This document shows positions 11,775 to 23,441 of a DNA stretch of 64,000 bases, one piece after another. Position 1 is the first letter of the stretch. Every line of letters starts with the position of its first letter. Source of the DNA: Apostichopus japonicus (Eukaryota; Echinodermata; Holothuroidea; Aspidochirotida; Stichopodidae); NCBI RefSeq assembly GCF_037975245.1, contig NC_092576.1, positions 3,975,001 to 4,039,000 of the forward strand, read 5' to 3'. The translations under genes and the position numbers were made by a program. The notes below the pieces were generated by a model. That model was given only the letters and a program-made list of their open reading frames with translations. It had not been told where the DNA came from and did not search any database.

Positions 11775-14702
11775 ATTGCACTAGGCCTACAGTAAATAGC
11801 CTTCAGAAATACAAGAATGTGTATACGTAATTATACAAAATACATGAAGGGCAATAAAACAAACTTATCATGGCCCTTGCTCTGAAAAGCTACCTGAACA
11901 CCATTATAGTGTTCAACCGATTATGCATAACAGAAAATACCGATTACTGATTATTTTTTCATAATCGTACCGATTCCGATTATTTGAAAATGAGAAAATA
12001 TCCCGTTTATACGAAATCGGCAATAAAGTTTGACAGAAACAATTATTGTTGTGATTTTTCCCAGTTTCCTTTTGCTTCGTTGTTGTACAAGGCTCTAAGG
12101 TACCATTTTGTATGTACCAAATTACCTCTGGAGTTTCTCGGAAAGATTTTTTTTTTTTAAATTTCCAAAATACGGAGATATGACATCCTACCTAGTCAGC
12201 ACTGTGCTAAGCGAATGGCCTAACCACCTCGACGTAAATGTCACCTGTTAATGGCTTGAAATGGGCTACGAATAGTTACTCAAAATATCCATCTCAAAAA
12301 GTATCTCAGACAAACCATCCATCTGCAATCTTTACCAAAGTGTAAATTTTAATGACATATTGCCTTCATTCCGACAATATTTTGTACTTATTTTCAGTAT
12401 TATACCGTTTATGAACAAATAGAAATGTTACGAACTTGAAGTTAAACATACCTATTCGTTACCTATATAACTCCATTCAGGTTCAATTAGAATGTGTAAG
12501 CTTAGGCCAATCAAACTGAAAAGCAAATTGTACCATCGTAACTTGTTTAAAATTACTCTAAAATGTAATACCAGATTGATGTAAAGAAATAATAACAACT
12601 AGAAACTACTCCAATATAAAATATAACATTCCCTCTATAAGACATATCACTTACATTACCTTCCAAACAAATGCCGATTTCCAGCAAATTGAAAGTTGTA
12701 AACTAAGCTACGCAATTTTTTTTTTTTTTTTTTTTTGCAAACCGATGGTTAGGCTACATTTCCCATTGACTTAGTGTGGTTGTTAGGCTAACATGTGGTC
12801 GAAGATTGCAGTTTCCGTGGATATTTTTAGTTTTTATTTGCGACACAACTAGAGCGAATAAACAGATGTCAAGTTTAGATTTCCATGCAGTTGATTTAGT
12901 GTGAAGTAAGGCTACTATGTGGTCGGAGATTTGTGAGGATTTTAGGTTATTTTCGCTGGTACTGCAGGCCGTAATTTACCACGGGAAGTTCCCGGTGATT
13001 GTGCGCGACCCTCTCGCACTGCTTCAAATTTTGATGCGGGGTGAGAAAACTGCGCGATTCGCGATGCAACTGCAATTCCTAGCTAAAGCAAACGCATGTC
13101 ACAATTAATTTTACACAGACACCTGATATAAAGAGGGCGATTTTTTTATATTTCATTTTTCTTTTTCGCACTCGTAATTGTGCTTTAGGAGGGCTTTTTA
13201 GCACTTGCGAGGGCGAATCGCCCGTTGCCCCCGCTTATTTCCTACCCTGTCCAGCACATTCCTGAATTCGCGAAATTGCTATTGCTGCTATGCTTACTGT
13301 GCCAAGAAATATGCAGCCAATAACCACGAAGGAAGCAAAATCGGCGACCCTGGCAGCCTAATTTGATGAAAGTATACACTGTGAAAGACGTATAGGGGGT
13401 GCCTTTTTTTAATATTTCGTAGTAAAAGAACAAACCTAATTCATCAGTTGATATTTTCAACTTCCATATGTTTTTGAATAATGATATTTTCACCTTCCAT
13501 ATGTTTTTGAATAATCGGTATGACATAACTGGTATTCCACGTAATTTTTACCGATACCGATTATGTACCGATTATGCAATATTCGTACCGATTCCGATTC
13601 CGATTAGGTTAATCGGTTGAACACTACACCAGTACTATCCTTAAATGGATGTTACGTAGAATTCAGCAGTACAGAATGTAATTAGCATGCAATACACTAA
13701 CACCTCGCGTACCTAACTACAGAACAGAAAATTGTTCGCGAGGGTAGCCATTTTCGTATATCTAACATGTAGCTGTTATGAGTCATAGCCAATCTGCTAC
13801 AAAACAGACTTGGGGGCGGGGCTTAATCATCAAAAACGGACCTTTTTACTAAAAGTAGGGGCGGCAGCTCAGTGTTGTTTTAAGAAAGAAAAATCATTTA
13901 AACATCAAATCAAGCAAATAAAAGCCATTAAATGTCATATACATGTAGTAAAATTCTTATTTATACCTACCTGTAAACAACAAATGGAAGTTTAAAATTT
14001 TAATAAAATATATAATACATAGGACCCTATTTTAGACGATACCACTGTTGAAAGACAGTTCTATTTCTATTCTCTTTCATAAAACATAAGTTTTGGAGCG
14101 TGTGCAAAACAGGTGTGACAAAGTGTGTTTTCAGTCCAAATTGGCCCGATTTGGACATAAATCGGTGAAAAAGTCACAGAATGAGATACAATTCTGGAAT
14201 AAAAAATAGTAACTTTTGTTGGTCTATATGATATATTCTTGCTCTGGAAATTCCAGAGAAAAAGAACTTTGTTTGAAGACGCTGAAAAATTTTTAAGAGA
14301 AGAGAAAGTCCCACTTACTGTTACAATATCTCTATACATGTAATGTATTGAGATAAAAATGGCATATAATCGTCTCGCAAAATAAAGCGTCCTACATTTG
14401 AATAATGTAAAATTAGTAGGAAGTGTAATGGTTATCCTTCTCCGTCGATAATTCAACTTGTGACTTCATACTTAGGTATACAATTGCTCGTCTTGAGCTT
14501 CAAAATAATATCGTACGTCATTCCGTGATGTATTTCTCTTTCACAGACTATCGAGGGAACATTCGATCGACACACCGTAGCTCGTCGTTACTTAGACCGA
14601 CCCATTGTCGCTCGCTACGTTCGACTGAATCCTGTTACCTACTTTGGTCATATTACCCTAAGGTTTGACCTTCTTGGATGTGAAGCAGGCATCATTGGCT
14701 AG
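8679..14702 (+). CDS. Discoidin-domain secreted protein, copy B
   Basis: Exons are 8679-8745, 9536-9731, 10414-10561 and 14547-14702, encoding 188 residues. The ATG follows the conserved leader ccaaagaca and opens a hydrophobic signal peptide (MLYLSTLRIGLLSVVLS...). Exons 2 and 3 encode the same protein as copy A except for Glu replacing Gly130 (SNDEEIF). Exon 4 is of the other type: it reads FDRHTVARR and RYVRLNP where A, C and F read FDKST and RYFRLNP, and it ends EAGIIG. The gene is longer than its neighbours because intron 1 carries a 365-bp hAT-like element and intron 3 a 3.5-kb composite insertion. Neither touches a splice site, so the gene looks intact. The mosaic of A-like and D/E-like parts suggests unequal crossing-over or gene conversion with a switch point in intron 3. 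Confidence 0.92.
8875..9239. mobile_element. hAT-like non-autonomous element, 365 bp, in intron 1 of copy B
   Basis: The element is absent from the other five copies. It is flanked by an exact 8-bp duplication TATCAGTT (8867-8874 and 9240-9247). Left end CAAGGGCGTAGGAA and right end (reversed) TAGTGGCGTAGGAA share GGCGTAGGAA, and both begin with the hAT pattern YARNG. The interior has long G and C runs and no transposase. The 3' half resembles the 3' part of the element at 56324-57538 (tgcatct, ggggaggg, acccctccccttaga). Confidence 0.88.
11731..11762. repeat. (TA)n microsatellite
   Basis: A perfect alternating TA tract followed by a T run, inside the copy B intron 3 insertion. Confidence 0.95.
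11907..13626. mobile_element. Nested hAT-like element, about 1.7 kb
   Basis: Perfect 17-bp terminal inverted repeats TAGTGTTCAACCGATTA begin with the hAT consensus YARNG. They are flanked by 8-bp direct repeats CACCATTA (11899-11906) and CACCAGTA (13627-13634), with one mismatch. Subterminal regions are rich in accgatt/aatcggt motifs in both orientations, as in transposase-binding regions. No transposase frame is visible, so it is non-autonomous. It sits inside the larger insertion and is therefore younger than it. Confidence 0.85.
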
Positions 14703-14923
14703 TTGTAAAACGAAATTCTCTTTGTTTGTGACACAACCGTCTTCCATAGAATGATTGTCCTTAAATATAACGTTAACGAAAAATGTTGCTAAAATATGTT
14801 TCTAAAGCTAAAGTACACAAGACACAAACAGTTTACTTTAAGTTTCTGTTTGAGATGTTAACAAATGTGATGGTGTTAGGGTAACTGTAGCTAGATTGCA
14901 TGAAGTTTACAAAATATACCGCT

Positions 14924-14929
14924 AATAAA
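14924..14929 (+). promoter_or_regulatory. Polyadenylation signal, copy B
   Basis: AATAAA in the conserved gctaataaata context, 222 bp after the copy B stop. Confidence 0.55.
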
Positions 14930-17900
14930 TACCCGAGAGATCGTATAAACGAAATTTTGTTTTGAGCTATTTTTGAGTCTAATGATTTAACTTTATGAAC
15001 GTTATCATTTTTAAGATAAACTGGCGATAGTAAATGTTGCATCAGTTGGTATGCACATCTTACCGTCGGTTTGTTTGAAACACAAATTATTGATAATATT
15101 AACCTTATTTGTACAGGAATATGTTTCTCGTTATAGATATGTAGTAAAAGCAATCAAATGAAACGCATTTGCAATTCAAACTAATTATCATACGGTTTAT
15201 CTCTTTTTTAACTAGAAAGCATACATTGCGGGAATTTGCAGTTTGTGTATAGTTATGCTATACGGGTACTATGTTATGGAGACTACAATACTGCGCTACA
15301 ATAAATACATTTTGAACTTTTTGCGCTTTCGTACGTACGTGCAAACAGTATCTACAGTGTACGCTTTATCGCAAATAAATCAGCATTTTAATATACGACC
15401 GCACAGCGCGTTTGTGGACCGAATGGGGTTGCTATTTGCTTAATTTAAACAGTATAGCGCAGGCAAAATAAAGCATGTTACTGCAAGACAAGGTAAGTGA
15501 CACCCACTGTTTAAAAAAAAAAAAAATAGTATCGAATGGTAGCAGTTGGTCAAGGCGATGATTCTTTTTCCTTTGATTGATATATCTTAGACGGTGCTTA
15601 CATTGCATAATCAATTAGTACAAGTACTATATGAAGCTAAAGACATAATATTAGGCCTGGAAGGCTAGCCTATCAGTAAAAAAAATATATGTAGCTATAA
15701 AATTAATATTACGGCTGTTAGTCTAGCCAGTAGCAGTAATACTACAATATATAGCTATATACCTAACATTAGGCCTGCTATCCTAGCCTATTTGAACTAA
15801 TGCAATATGTAGCTATATACCTAATATAACCGCTCGTAGCCTAGCCTATCAGTACTAATACAACATGTACCTTATATTACGGCTGGCAGCCTAGCCTATC
15901 AGTGCAAATACTATAAAATAAAATAAAACAAATAAAAAAAAAACAAAAACAAAAACAAATCTAAGTGTACTCGAACCTGGGGGATGGGGCAGATGATGGA
16001 TGTGAAGGATGGGGGGAGGGGGGGGGGCAGTCTTTGGAGAGAGCTCTAAAAATGAAGAGTAAACGTTTCTGTTGTCATCTATCGGTATAAGGTTCGAACA
16101 TCCCGGACTCCCCTTGCCTCTATTAATTAACCTGCTGAGGCTATCCGAGCATTGAGTCACGTTGATTGCTACTACACTGACTATACATGGGCTGCCTGCA
16201 TGCAAATAGTGTGAAGGCTACGCGAAAACAGTATGAATGTAAAGGTTGCTGGTTGCCTATTTGACCTTTCTATTGATTCAATTCTTAAGTTTCACTATTT
16301 CGTTTAAAAAAAAAAAAAATGGTGAAGTTTTTGTATCAAAAAAAGAAACACGAAAATCCCTATACGAAAAACAACCCTTCCGTTATACCCCTCCCCTTAT
16401 ACCCCTCATCCAGGACGGAAATCCACCGCAATGTGCCTAAAAATGGGAACACAAATTTGACTGATGAACCGCAATACAATAGTTCTTATTAAGTGCGTTA
16501 AACAGACTTTGAACCGCTCTGTTTATAATGTTACAAATAATATATATAGTAAGACAAATATGATTGTAATGACGGTACCCAATATACCATACAAGAGTCC
16601 TCAGCACTACATTAAAATAATTGTAATTAGGCTTCTGCTGGCAATATGAGTAGTTGTCCAAATTCATTGCGTCATAGTAGTTCTCAACCCTCCCAAGAAA
16701 ATTATGCGGATCCTCAGTTTGTGTTATAAGGTTCCTCAGTCTTTACCAATGGTTGGAACAAGATTTTAAGAGTATAAATGCCTGACTTAATGTTTTACTA
16801 ATTCGTCATCATCATTTATTCTGATTGTCATGATATGCACTTGTCCAATAAAATTCACATTTCGTTACTGTTTGATTATCGTTTCTCTCAATTCAATGTA
16901 CATACAATGACGTAAGCCGTAAAGTAATATTTTATTTGAAATTTCTTTTCGGGTAATATGTATCTCACCCACTGAATTCTCATACTGTATTCAAACAAGA
17001 AGATACATGAAGACAAGATGAATGAACATTTTGCTCAGAGTTCAAACAGGCTAACAATGACCATGCTTCCTAGACAAATATCCATGTGACAATCCGGTTT
17101 GAACATTTTCACTGTAAACGTACTTCGACATAAAGGTGGCGCCCTTTCTATTAAAAAGAGCTCTGATTGAAGAACAAACAAATATTTGTTTCAAAAGATT
17201 AAATTCCTATTGAAAGCCCCATTGACTTACATACTAAATCACAACAGTAATGTGGTCTCTAAGTCCAAAAAAAGGTCTCACTATCTAAACGCTACCCATC
17301 ACTGGATAGCTGACAAGTTGTTAATTCATTACATTATCAATTTTTCGTATCATTACAATTCCTTAATTTTGCAAATGAGAGCCTGAAGTTTTCGTCATTT
17401 GTAATCAAATCTCTTTCCTCAGCAGTAAACAGTTTCGTACGATGCTCCTGGAAGGCCTGACGGGTTCTAACATTGTCCCAGTTGACGCAATATTCGCACC
17501 ACATGTACTTTTATTCATACCTTTTTAACATGCAAGCCACACAAAAACAAATCCTGATTGATATCACATCAAAAAAGAGGTTCTCCGTCTTCTTTTCGGC
17601 CCTTTATTAGATATATACTCTGGAAAATATGTGTAGGTAAAGTAAATCAGTATTGTGAACGGATCATGGACCCAGGGGAACTAATTATATGGGCTATAAA
17701 CTGTTGTTGATGTCTTTTCTTTATTGTGAATACGGTCCTTAAGTTTAATTCACATTGAGATCTGAGAGTGCAAACATTTGATCTTTTATTTTTTACCTGG
17801 TTGTTCGAAGTTACTTATTATTATTTGTTTTATTCTCAGTCGCTTGATAATTTCAAATATCAGCTTACATTGGTTTGGTAGTGCTCACTTCAAGACTGCT

Positions 17901-20900
17901 CATTTGTGTTATGTTATTATTGGTAAAATCATACCATCATTATTAATTTCATTCCTGCTTGTCCAGGACGTTACTGGAAATATTCATATACTACGATGTG
18001 CATTAAATGTAACCTCCTATGCAATAATGGCATTGTGCTCTGCATTTGTATAACCTCTCTCCTTTAGTTCAATTTTTAAAGGGATATTGTGTTGTGGCTG
18101 AACAATATTTCTCACCAAAAATATACTGGCAGAATTTGAATATTATAAATGTTAAGACACGTTTGTAGACTAACGAGATCTGACAAGAACTAATTTATAA
18201 TATTATCATAATCGCAATTCAACGGAAAACCTTTTTGTCTTACTTCTCTAATAACATGGTTTGGGGTATTTATATTGGAACAGCTGTTTCTGGTTAAAAC
18301 GCAGAAGTCTAGTGCAATGAAGTCATCGAAGCCTCAATGCGTTTTGCATTCTGGTTTAGTATGCGCTTGTAATTCCTTGCAATTTATCACACAATCAGCA
18401 ACGACCGCCTTGACCTCGGTCGGATAACCTTGCCATACTATACAAACATATTATATAACAACTACGGATCAATGACTGAATAGAGATAATTACTAGGGGA
18501 ACTATATCACAAGAGAGTGAGCAATATCAATTATATAACCAGGTTCGTCTATGCAACCACTGAGCGAAGTTAGTCTCCCAATAATGATAAAACACATCGT
18601 TTGTCACTTTTGCAGTGCATGTAGTACTCACAATCTACACATAAATGACAACAAACACCTTCAAAAATCGACCGAAATGTGGTAAAGATGGAGACGGTGG
18701 TATCAGCGAGTTTTAGAAGCTACTATTTTAGTAGTAAACATTCCAATAATGTCATGTGTTGCCGTGTGCTATTAAATGACGATAGATCAGTTTCGCGCTA
18801 TTAATTTACTAGCGGGCATTTCCATTCAAAGACGACATAAAGAACATTACGACAGAACTTTTGGTTCTGTCGAAATACTGTTAAACAGAATATAAAATTC
18901 ATAAAATGTGCCAAAAAAAGCTAAAAGTTTAGATTAAAACGAAGACGGCTGTAGCACTTTTATACTATCAGTATTTCCTTCAATCTCAAAGTGATGGCAT
19001 GCTGATGTTAGAAATACCACCTTCATTTTGCTAAAGGAAGTATAAAGTATCAAACATGCGTTGCAGTTGGGTTAAATTACCAGCTTGAACGTGGAGATTA
19101 ATTACATAGGAAAGTAATAGAAACCATTTTCGAAAGTTGAAACATGATATATTTATTATTCTGTACGATATTAATACAATGTATGAGACCTTGTTAAAGT
19201 TAAATCTCAATTTCGTGTCTTCAGTTAATTTGAATATAAACAGATTATCAACTCGCAGATCTGTTAAACTCCATAATTTCACTAATAGCAAGATATTCTC
19301 CAGATATCTCTGGGAGGTAATGACCTCTGATACTTACTCCCCAGATATCCCTGTGACATTGAGCGACCCCGAATGTGGGCGAAGCCCGTAAGGGCGAATG
19401 GATTACAACCTTCACGTCGGGTGGCTTTTGGGATGATTTTTGTACGAGTGAGCACATTTTGTGTATGTTCATTGCGGCTGCATAATGTATTGGCTACTTA
19501 TTTCCACAAAATATTTAGGTTCAAGAAAGACACACTACATAAGTAGCCAAATTAATCATATCGAAAGGTATAGCTTAGCGCAAGACTGTATTTAAACTTA
19601 TAAATTCATTTAAACTGATCCATCAAACAACTAAGGCTCAGTAACCTCCCAGTGTGAACAATTATGACAGTCACAGTTATAACATCAGTGCGGTCTGCCT
19701 TCTTTTACGACATTAATAACACTATTACTAATTTGCACGTTGATGCCTGTCCATAAATATACATTGACAAAACTCAGAACAATTGGAGCTAGTTTACAAT
19801 TTTGAAACAATTTCCTGTGACATTGAAAGCAGCTCAGTCAAATTTGGATACCGTTTTATTCATACAAAAATGTGGTATGAACATGAATAGTTAAGTTTTA
19901 CTTAATAAAAAGTGTAGTAAAAATTACCAAAGTTTGAGTATTAATTTGGTGTTTTAACTGTGTGTACTATAAGACTGTAAAAGGTTTCTGGGACGACAAA
20001 AGTAAAAGTTGAATCGAAGTTCTTAAAATACTCTACCATGAATCTACATTTGGTGGAAAAATCGAGATGATTGCCATAGTGTTGTGATCAATTACAATGT
20101 TATATCGAGTAACACTCTGCTGGATTAGCAAATGGTCGAACAAAAAAGGTGACTTAGGATATTTTTTGTCTTCTTTCCATTAGTTGCACCAATAATGTGT
20201 AAAAAATCATACGGTTAAGTGTACGCAAATTTTGGATGCTGATAATTGGATACAACGCTGATTGTTAAAAAAAGTGGTGTTTCTGTTATTATTTTTAAAA
20301 TACTCCATAAATGTTCATGGCTTTTGCTGAGAGCCTTGTGAAATCAAAGGAATGGTTCTGATATTTTGATGCAATGAACTAATCAGCTTTTACACGCATT
20401 TAGTTTGTCATTTTTGTTATGTTCCAGAAATAATATTAGTTGTTTTATGTTTTCCATATGTTCAAAATAAAGGAAACTTGTAAACAACGTATACTATTTT
20501 GTCGTTATAACTTAAACGCTTAGTTCAATAACGTGAGTAGACAGGGATTACTTGCGGCCTTGACAAGTGTTTGCTATCGCAACTACTCACCATTGAGTTC
20601 ATCATATTAGAACCGTCTCTGAATAGACACCAACAAAAAAGGGCAAACAGAAACTGAAGAGGGATGCATTAACGATACTTAAATGCTCAATTAACTTCAA
20701 CAAGTTTTTTTTTTCAGTTACCATTGCTTCTTATTTCCTTGTTAAGGATACACATAGATAGTTTTACAGTGCGTAGTACATGGTATAGCTATGCGTATAT
20801 AACAATAGTCTAGCAACGACAACTATAAGATTGTTTTTCATGGCTGAGGTATATGCAAATTTGAAATACCACACTGCTTAATCTATAGCAAATGTATAAA

Positions 20901-20979
20901 ATTACTTTTGTTTGTTTTTAACACGCATCAATTTACATCACCGCATGCCTTAAATTGAAACTTAACCTGTACTAGTATG
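14930..20979. other. Spacer between copies B and C
   Basis: A conserved array spacer without a supported gene. It has the donor-like AAG|GTAAGT (GT at 15493), a minisatellite at 15614-15915 and the G-rich stretch near 15980-16030. Its first part lacks the block gtgttactgccataattaacg that follows the gene in copies A, C and D, a difference shared with the E spacer. Confidence 0.7.
15614..15915. repeat. Minisatellite, about 5 units (spacer B-C)
   Basis: Same 60-bp family as at 3144-3454, with the core agcctagcctatcagtacta. Confidence 0.8.
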
Positions 20980-20987
20980 TATATAAT
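20980..20987 (+). promoter_or_regulatory. TATA-like box, copy C
   Basis: TATATAAT lies 100 bp before the copy C ATG, in the same context as in copy B. Confidence 0.6.
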
Positions 20988-21079
20988 AGCGGTGTTTTTA
21001 AAATGTGAGTATTAGTTTAAGTTGAACTGAGATTAAGGTAAAGTGTTTCATCGTCCAACCAACAAACCGACCAAAGACA

Positions 21080-23199
21080 ATGCTTTACCTATCTACTCTT
21101 CGCATTGGTCTGCTTTCTGTTGTGCTTTCAACAGTTTTCGCAGGAGGTAAGTATCCAGTTCTGTTCTTTAGCCCAAAAAATGTTTAAAGTTTTAATAAAA
21201 AAATCTCGACACAATCAGGCTTGAAACTAATTGCGACCATCAATTAGTCTGAAAGGGAATCCAAACGTATCAGTTGTTTTCGTCCAGAAATTCTTTAATC
21301 AATCACTTTGATATATAAATATATAGGCCTAGTTAAGATTCTACTTGATCAAGTTAATGACTCGAAAAGTATTACGTCGGAAATGACACCAACTGTCTGA
21401 CCATTCGGTGAATTGGAAATTAACGTCTCACACGATTACTTCATGCAATTTGTTTGATAAGTTTATGAATGGTCAGTCAATGAACTATAGTGATGGTAAA
21501 AGTGAAATCATGGCTAATTAAATAATGAAACGAACGAAAGAAATTCGTTAATCACTATCAGATAATATAATTTTTACAGATTGCGATGAATATTGTGTGA
21601 AACCGGCTCCGGAAGGGTCGTGTTGCGAACGGTTCGGTCTGAACGTTAACCGTGATTCAAATGTAGTTATCACCGCCTCAAGCTCCTACGGCTATAATCA
21701 CCGACCACAGAGAGCCGCTCTTTTTGAAGACGATCAAGGGGGAGTTTCTGGTTGGGGACCCGCCACTAAGAACGCGTAAGAAAATGAAATTTACAACATA
21801 ATTATGTCAATACTGCATAATGAGCATACAGTAAATTATATTTTCATAACTGCTACCATATTAAACATATCGTACAAAGGTAATGATTTTCCATTGTCGT
21901 TTAGACAACACGCTAAAATCTGATTTTGTTATAGGATATACGGACGGATTAAGATCGCTTAGTTTAAAGTGTTCAGTTGAATTAAATGGTCAGAACATTT
22001 AGGATATCATTAGAACCAAGCATGTTTATTGAAGATATGGACTTGTGTGGACAAAAGTTAAGATGGAAACTGTGGCATAGCAAACACATTATGTTTTCAA
22101 GCCAAACCGCAGTACGTAATAATAAATTATTATGGAATCGTTATAAATCATGCTATCTTAGGCTAAATGTAAATATATCCAAATCAGTATGCACTCCTTA
22201 AACATGAATCTATCTTAAGTTAATGTAAATTTGTAAATATCATCATGGACTCCTTATTCATGAATCTATCTTAGGTTAAATGTAAATATATGAATATCCA
22301 AGTCTATTTTTAATTTTAATTATGACCCAAATGGTTCAATATTATTATTATTTATTGTTGTTGCGATAGCTAAATAATTCTAAAATTTTGTCGCCTAATG
22401 CTTCCCAAATGTACCGTAAGAAAGTATGTGTTATGGTCGGTTCTCATCTGTTTCGCAGTGATGAATGGATTCAAGTAGATTTTGGCTCCCCTCGCCAAGT
22501 GACAGGTGTCCTCCTGCAAGGGCGCGGTTTTACTCAGGTCAAGCAGTGGGTTACGTCATTCCGAATTCTCTTTTCCAATGACGGGGAGATTTTCTATAGT
22601 ACACCGGTAAGCACTAACAGATACATGTATTTCTTATGTTCTTATCATGATGACAGTCTTAATATAAACACTGCATACGTATAGCTATTTTTATTTGAGA
22701 TACATTAGAACGACAAGATAGTCCAACAGTAGTGCATGTGGTTTAAGCAAGTTTCATTTGGGCATTCTTCGTCCGTTCAAGATTCTGTTATGACTCTAGA
22801 ACTGGAGAAGAGCTAATATTTCGCATCCTATTAGTCATATAAGATCTGTAAAAAATGGCATCGAATCGTCTCGCCAAAATAAAGCGTCCTACATTTGAAT
22901 CATGGAAAATTAGTAGGAAGTGTAATGGTTATCCTTCTCTGTCGATAATTCAACTTGTGACTTCATACTTAGGTATACAATTGCTCGTCTTGAGCTTCAA
23001 AATAATATCGTACGTCATTCCGTGATGTATTTCTCTTTCACAGACAATCGAGGGAACGTTCGATAAAAGTACCGTAGCTCGTCGTTACTTAGACCGACCC
23101 ATTGTCGCTCGCTACTTTCGACTGAATCCTATTACCTACTTTGGTCATATGACCCTAAGGTTTGACCTTCTTGGATGTGAAGCAGGCATCTTTGGCTAG
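21080..23199 (+). CDS. Discoidin-domain secreted protein, copy C
   Basis: Exons are 21080-21146, 21580-21775, 22459-22606 and 23044-23199, encoding 188 residues with no insertions in the introns, so this is a clean reference for the gene structure. Compared with copy A, the first loop changes from TSYSDDTGPH to SSYGYNHRPQ. The segment before the exon 2/3 junction reads GWGPATKNA rather than GWAAATNNA, residues 89-90 are Asp-Glu rather than Glu-Gln, and loop 2 reads GFTQVKQ. Near the N-terminus it has DCDEYC. Exon 4 is the DKST/RYFRL type. The 165 bp of intron 2 next to this divergent exon differ from copy A at a single base. Protein role as for copy A: a secreted single F5/8C domain, ligand unknown. 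Confidence 0.93.
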
Positions 23200-23435
23200 T
23201 TGTAAAACGAAATTCCCTTTGTTTGTGAAACAACCGTCTCCCATACTTAGAGATATTTAAGAATGGTTGTCCTTTAATTTAACGTTAACGAAAAATGTTG
23301 CTAAAATATCTTGCTTAAGCTGAAGTACACAAGACACAAACAGTTTACCTTAAGTTTCTGTTTGAGATGTTAACAAATGTGATGGTGTAAGGGTAACTGT
23401 AGCTAGATTGCATGAAGTTTACAAAATATACCGCT

Positions 23436-23441
23436 AATAAA
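23436..23441 (+). promoter_or_regulatory. Polyadenylation signal, copy C
   Basis: AATAAA in the conserved context, 237 bp after the stop. Confidence 0.55.

Larger units (their letters stand above)
10810..14354. mobile_element. Composite insertion of unknown class in intron 3 of copy B
   Basis: Compared with copies A, C and F, about 3.5 kb is inserted inside the run tctgtaaaa|aaaatggc. The left end starts CAAGAGCATCAATGATGCAG, which contains the palindrome GCATCAATGATGC, and is followed by TATCTCAATAC. The right end finishes GTATTGAGATA, the inverse of that 11-mer. A repeated block of about 225 bp (around 11640 and 11865) ending ctgaacaccaktata, an (AT)n run and a nested hAT-like element lie inside. 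No coding region is recognised. The class is unresolved; only the insertion itself is certain. Confidence 0.7.

Noticed and set aside
14067-14456. 129-codon frame on the - strand at the right end of the copy B insertion
   Set aside because: It crosses the insertion junction into intron 3 sequence; no domain or splice evidence, so it is a chance frame.
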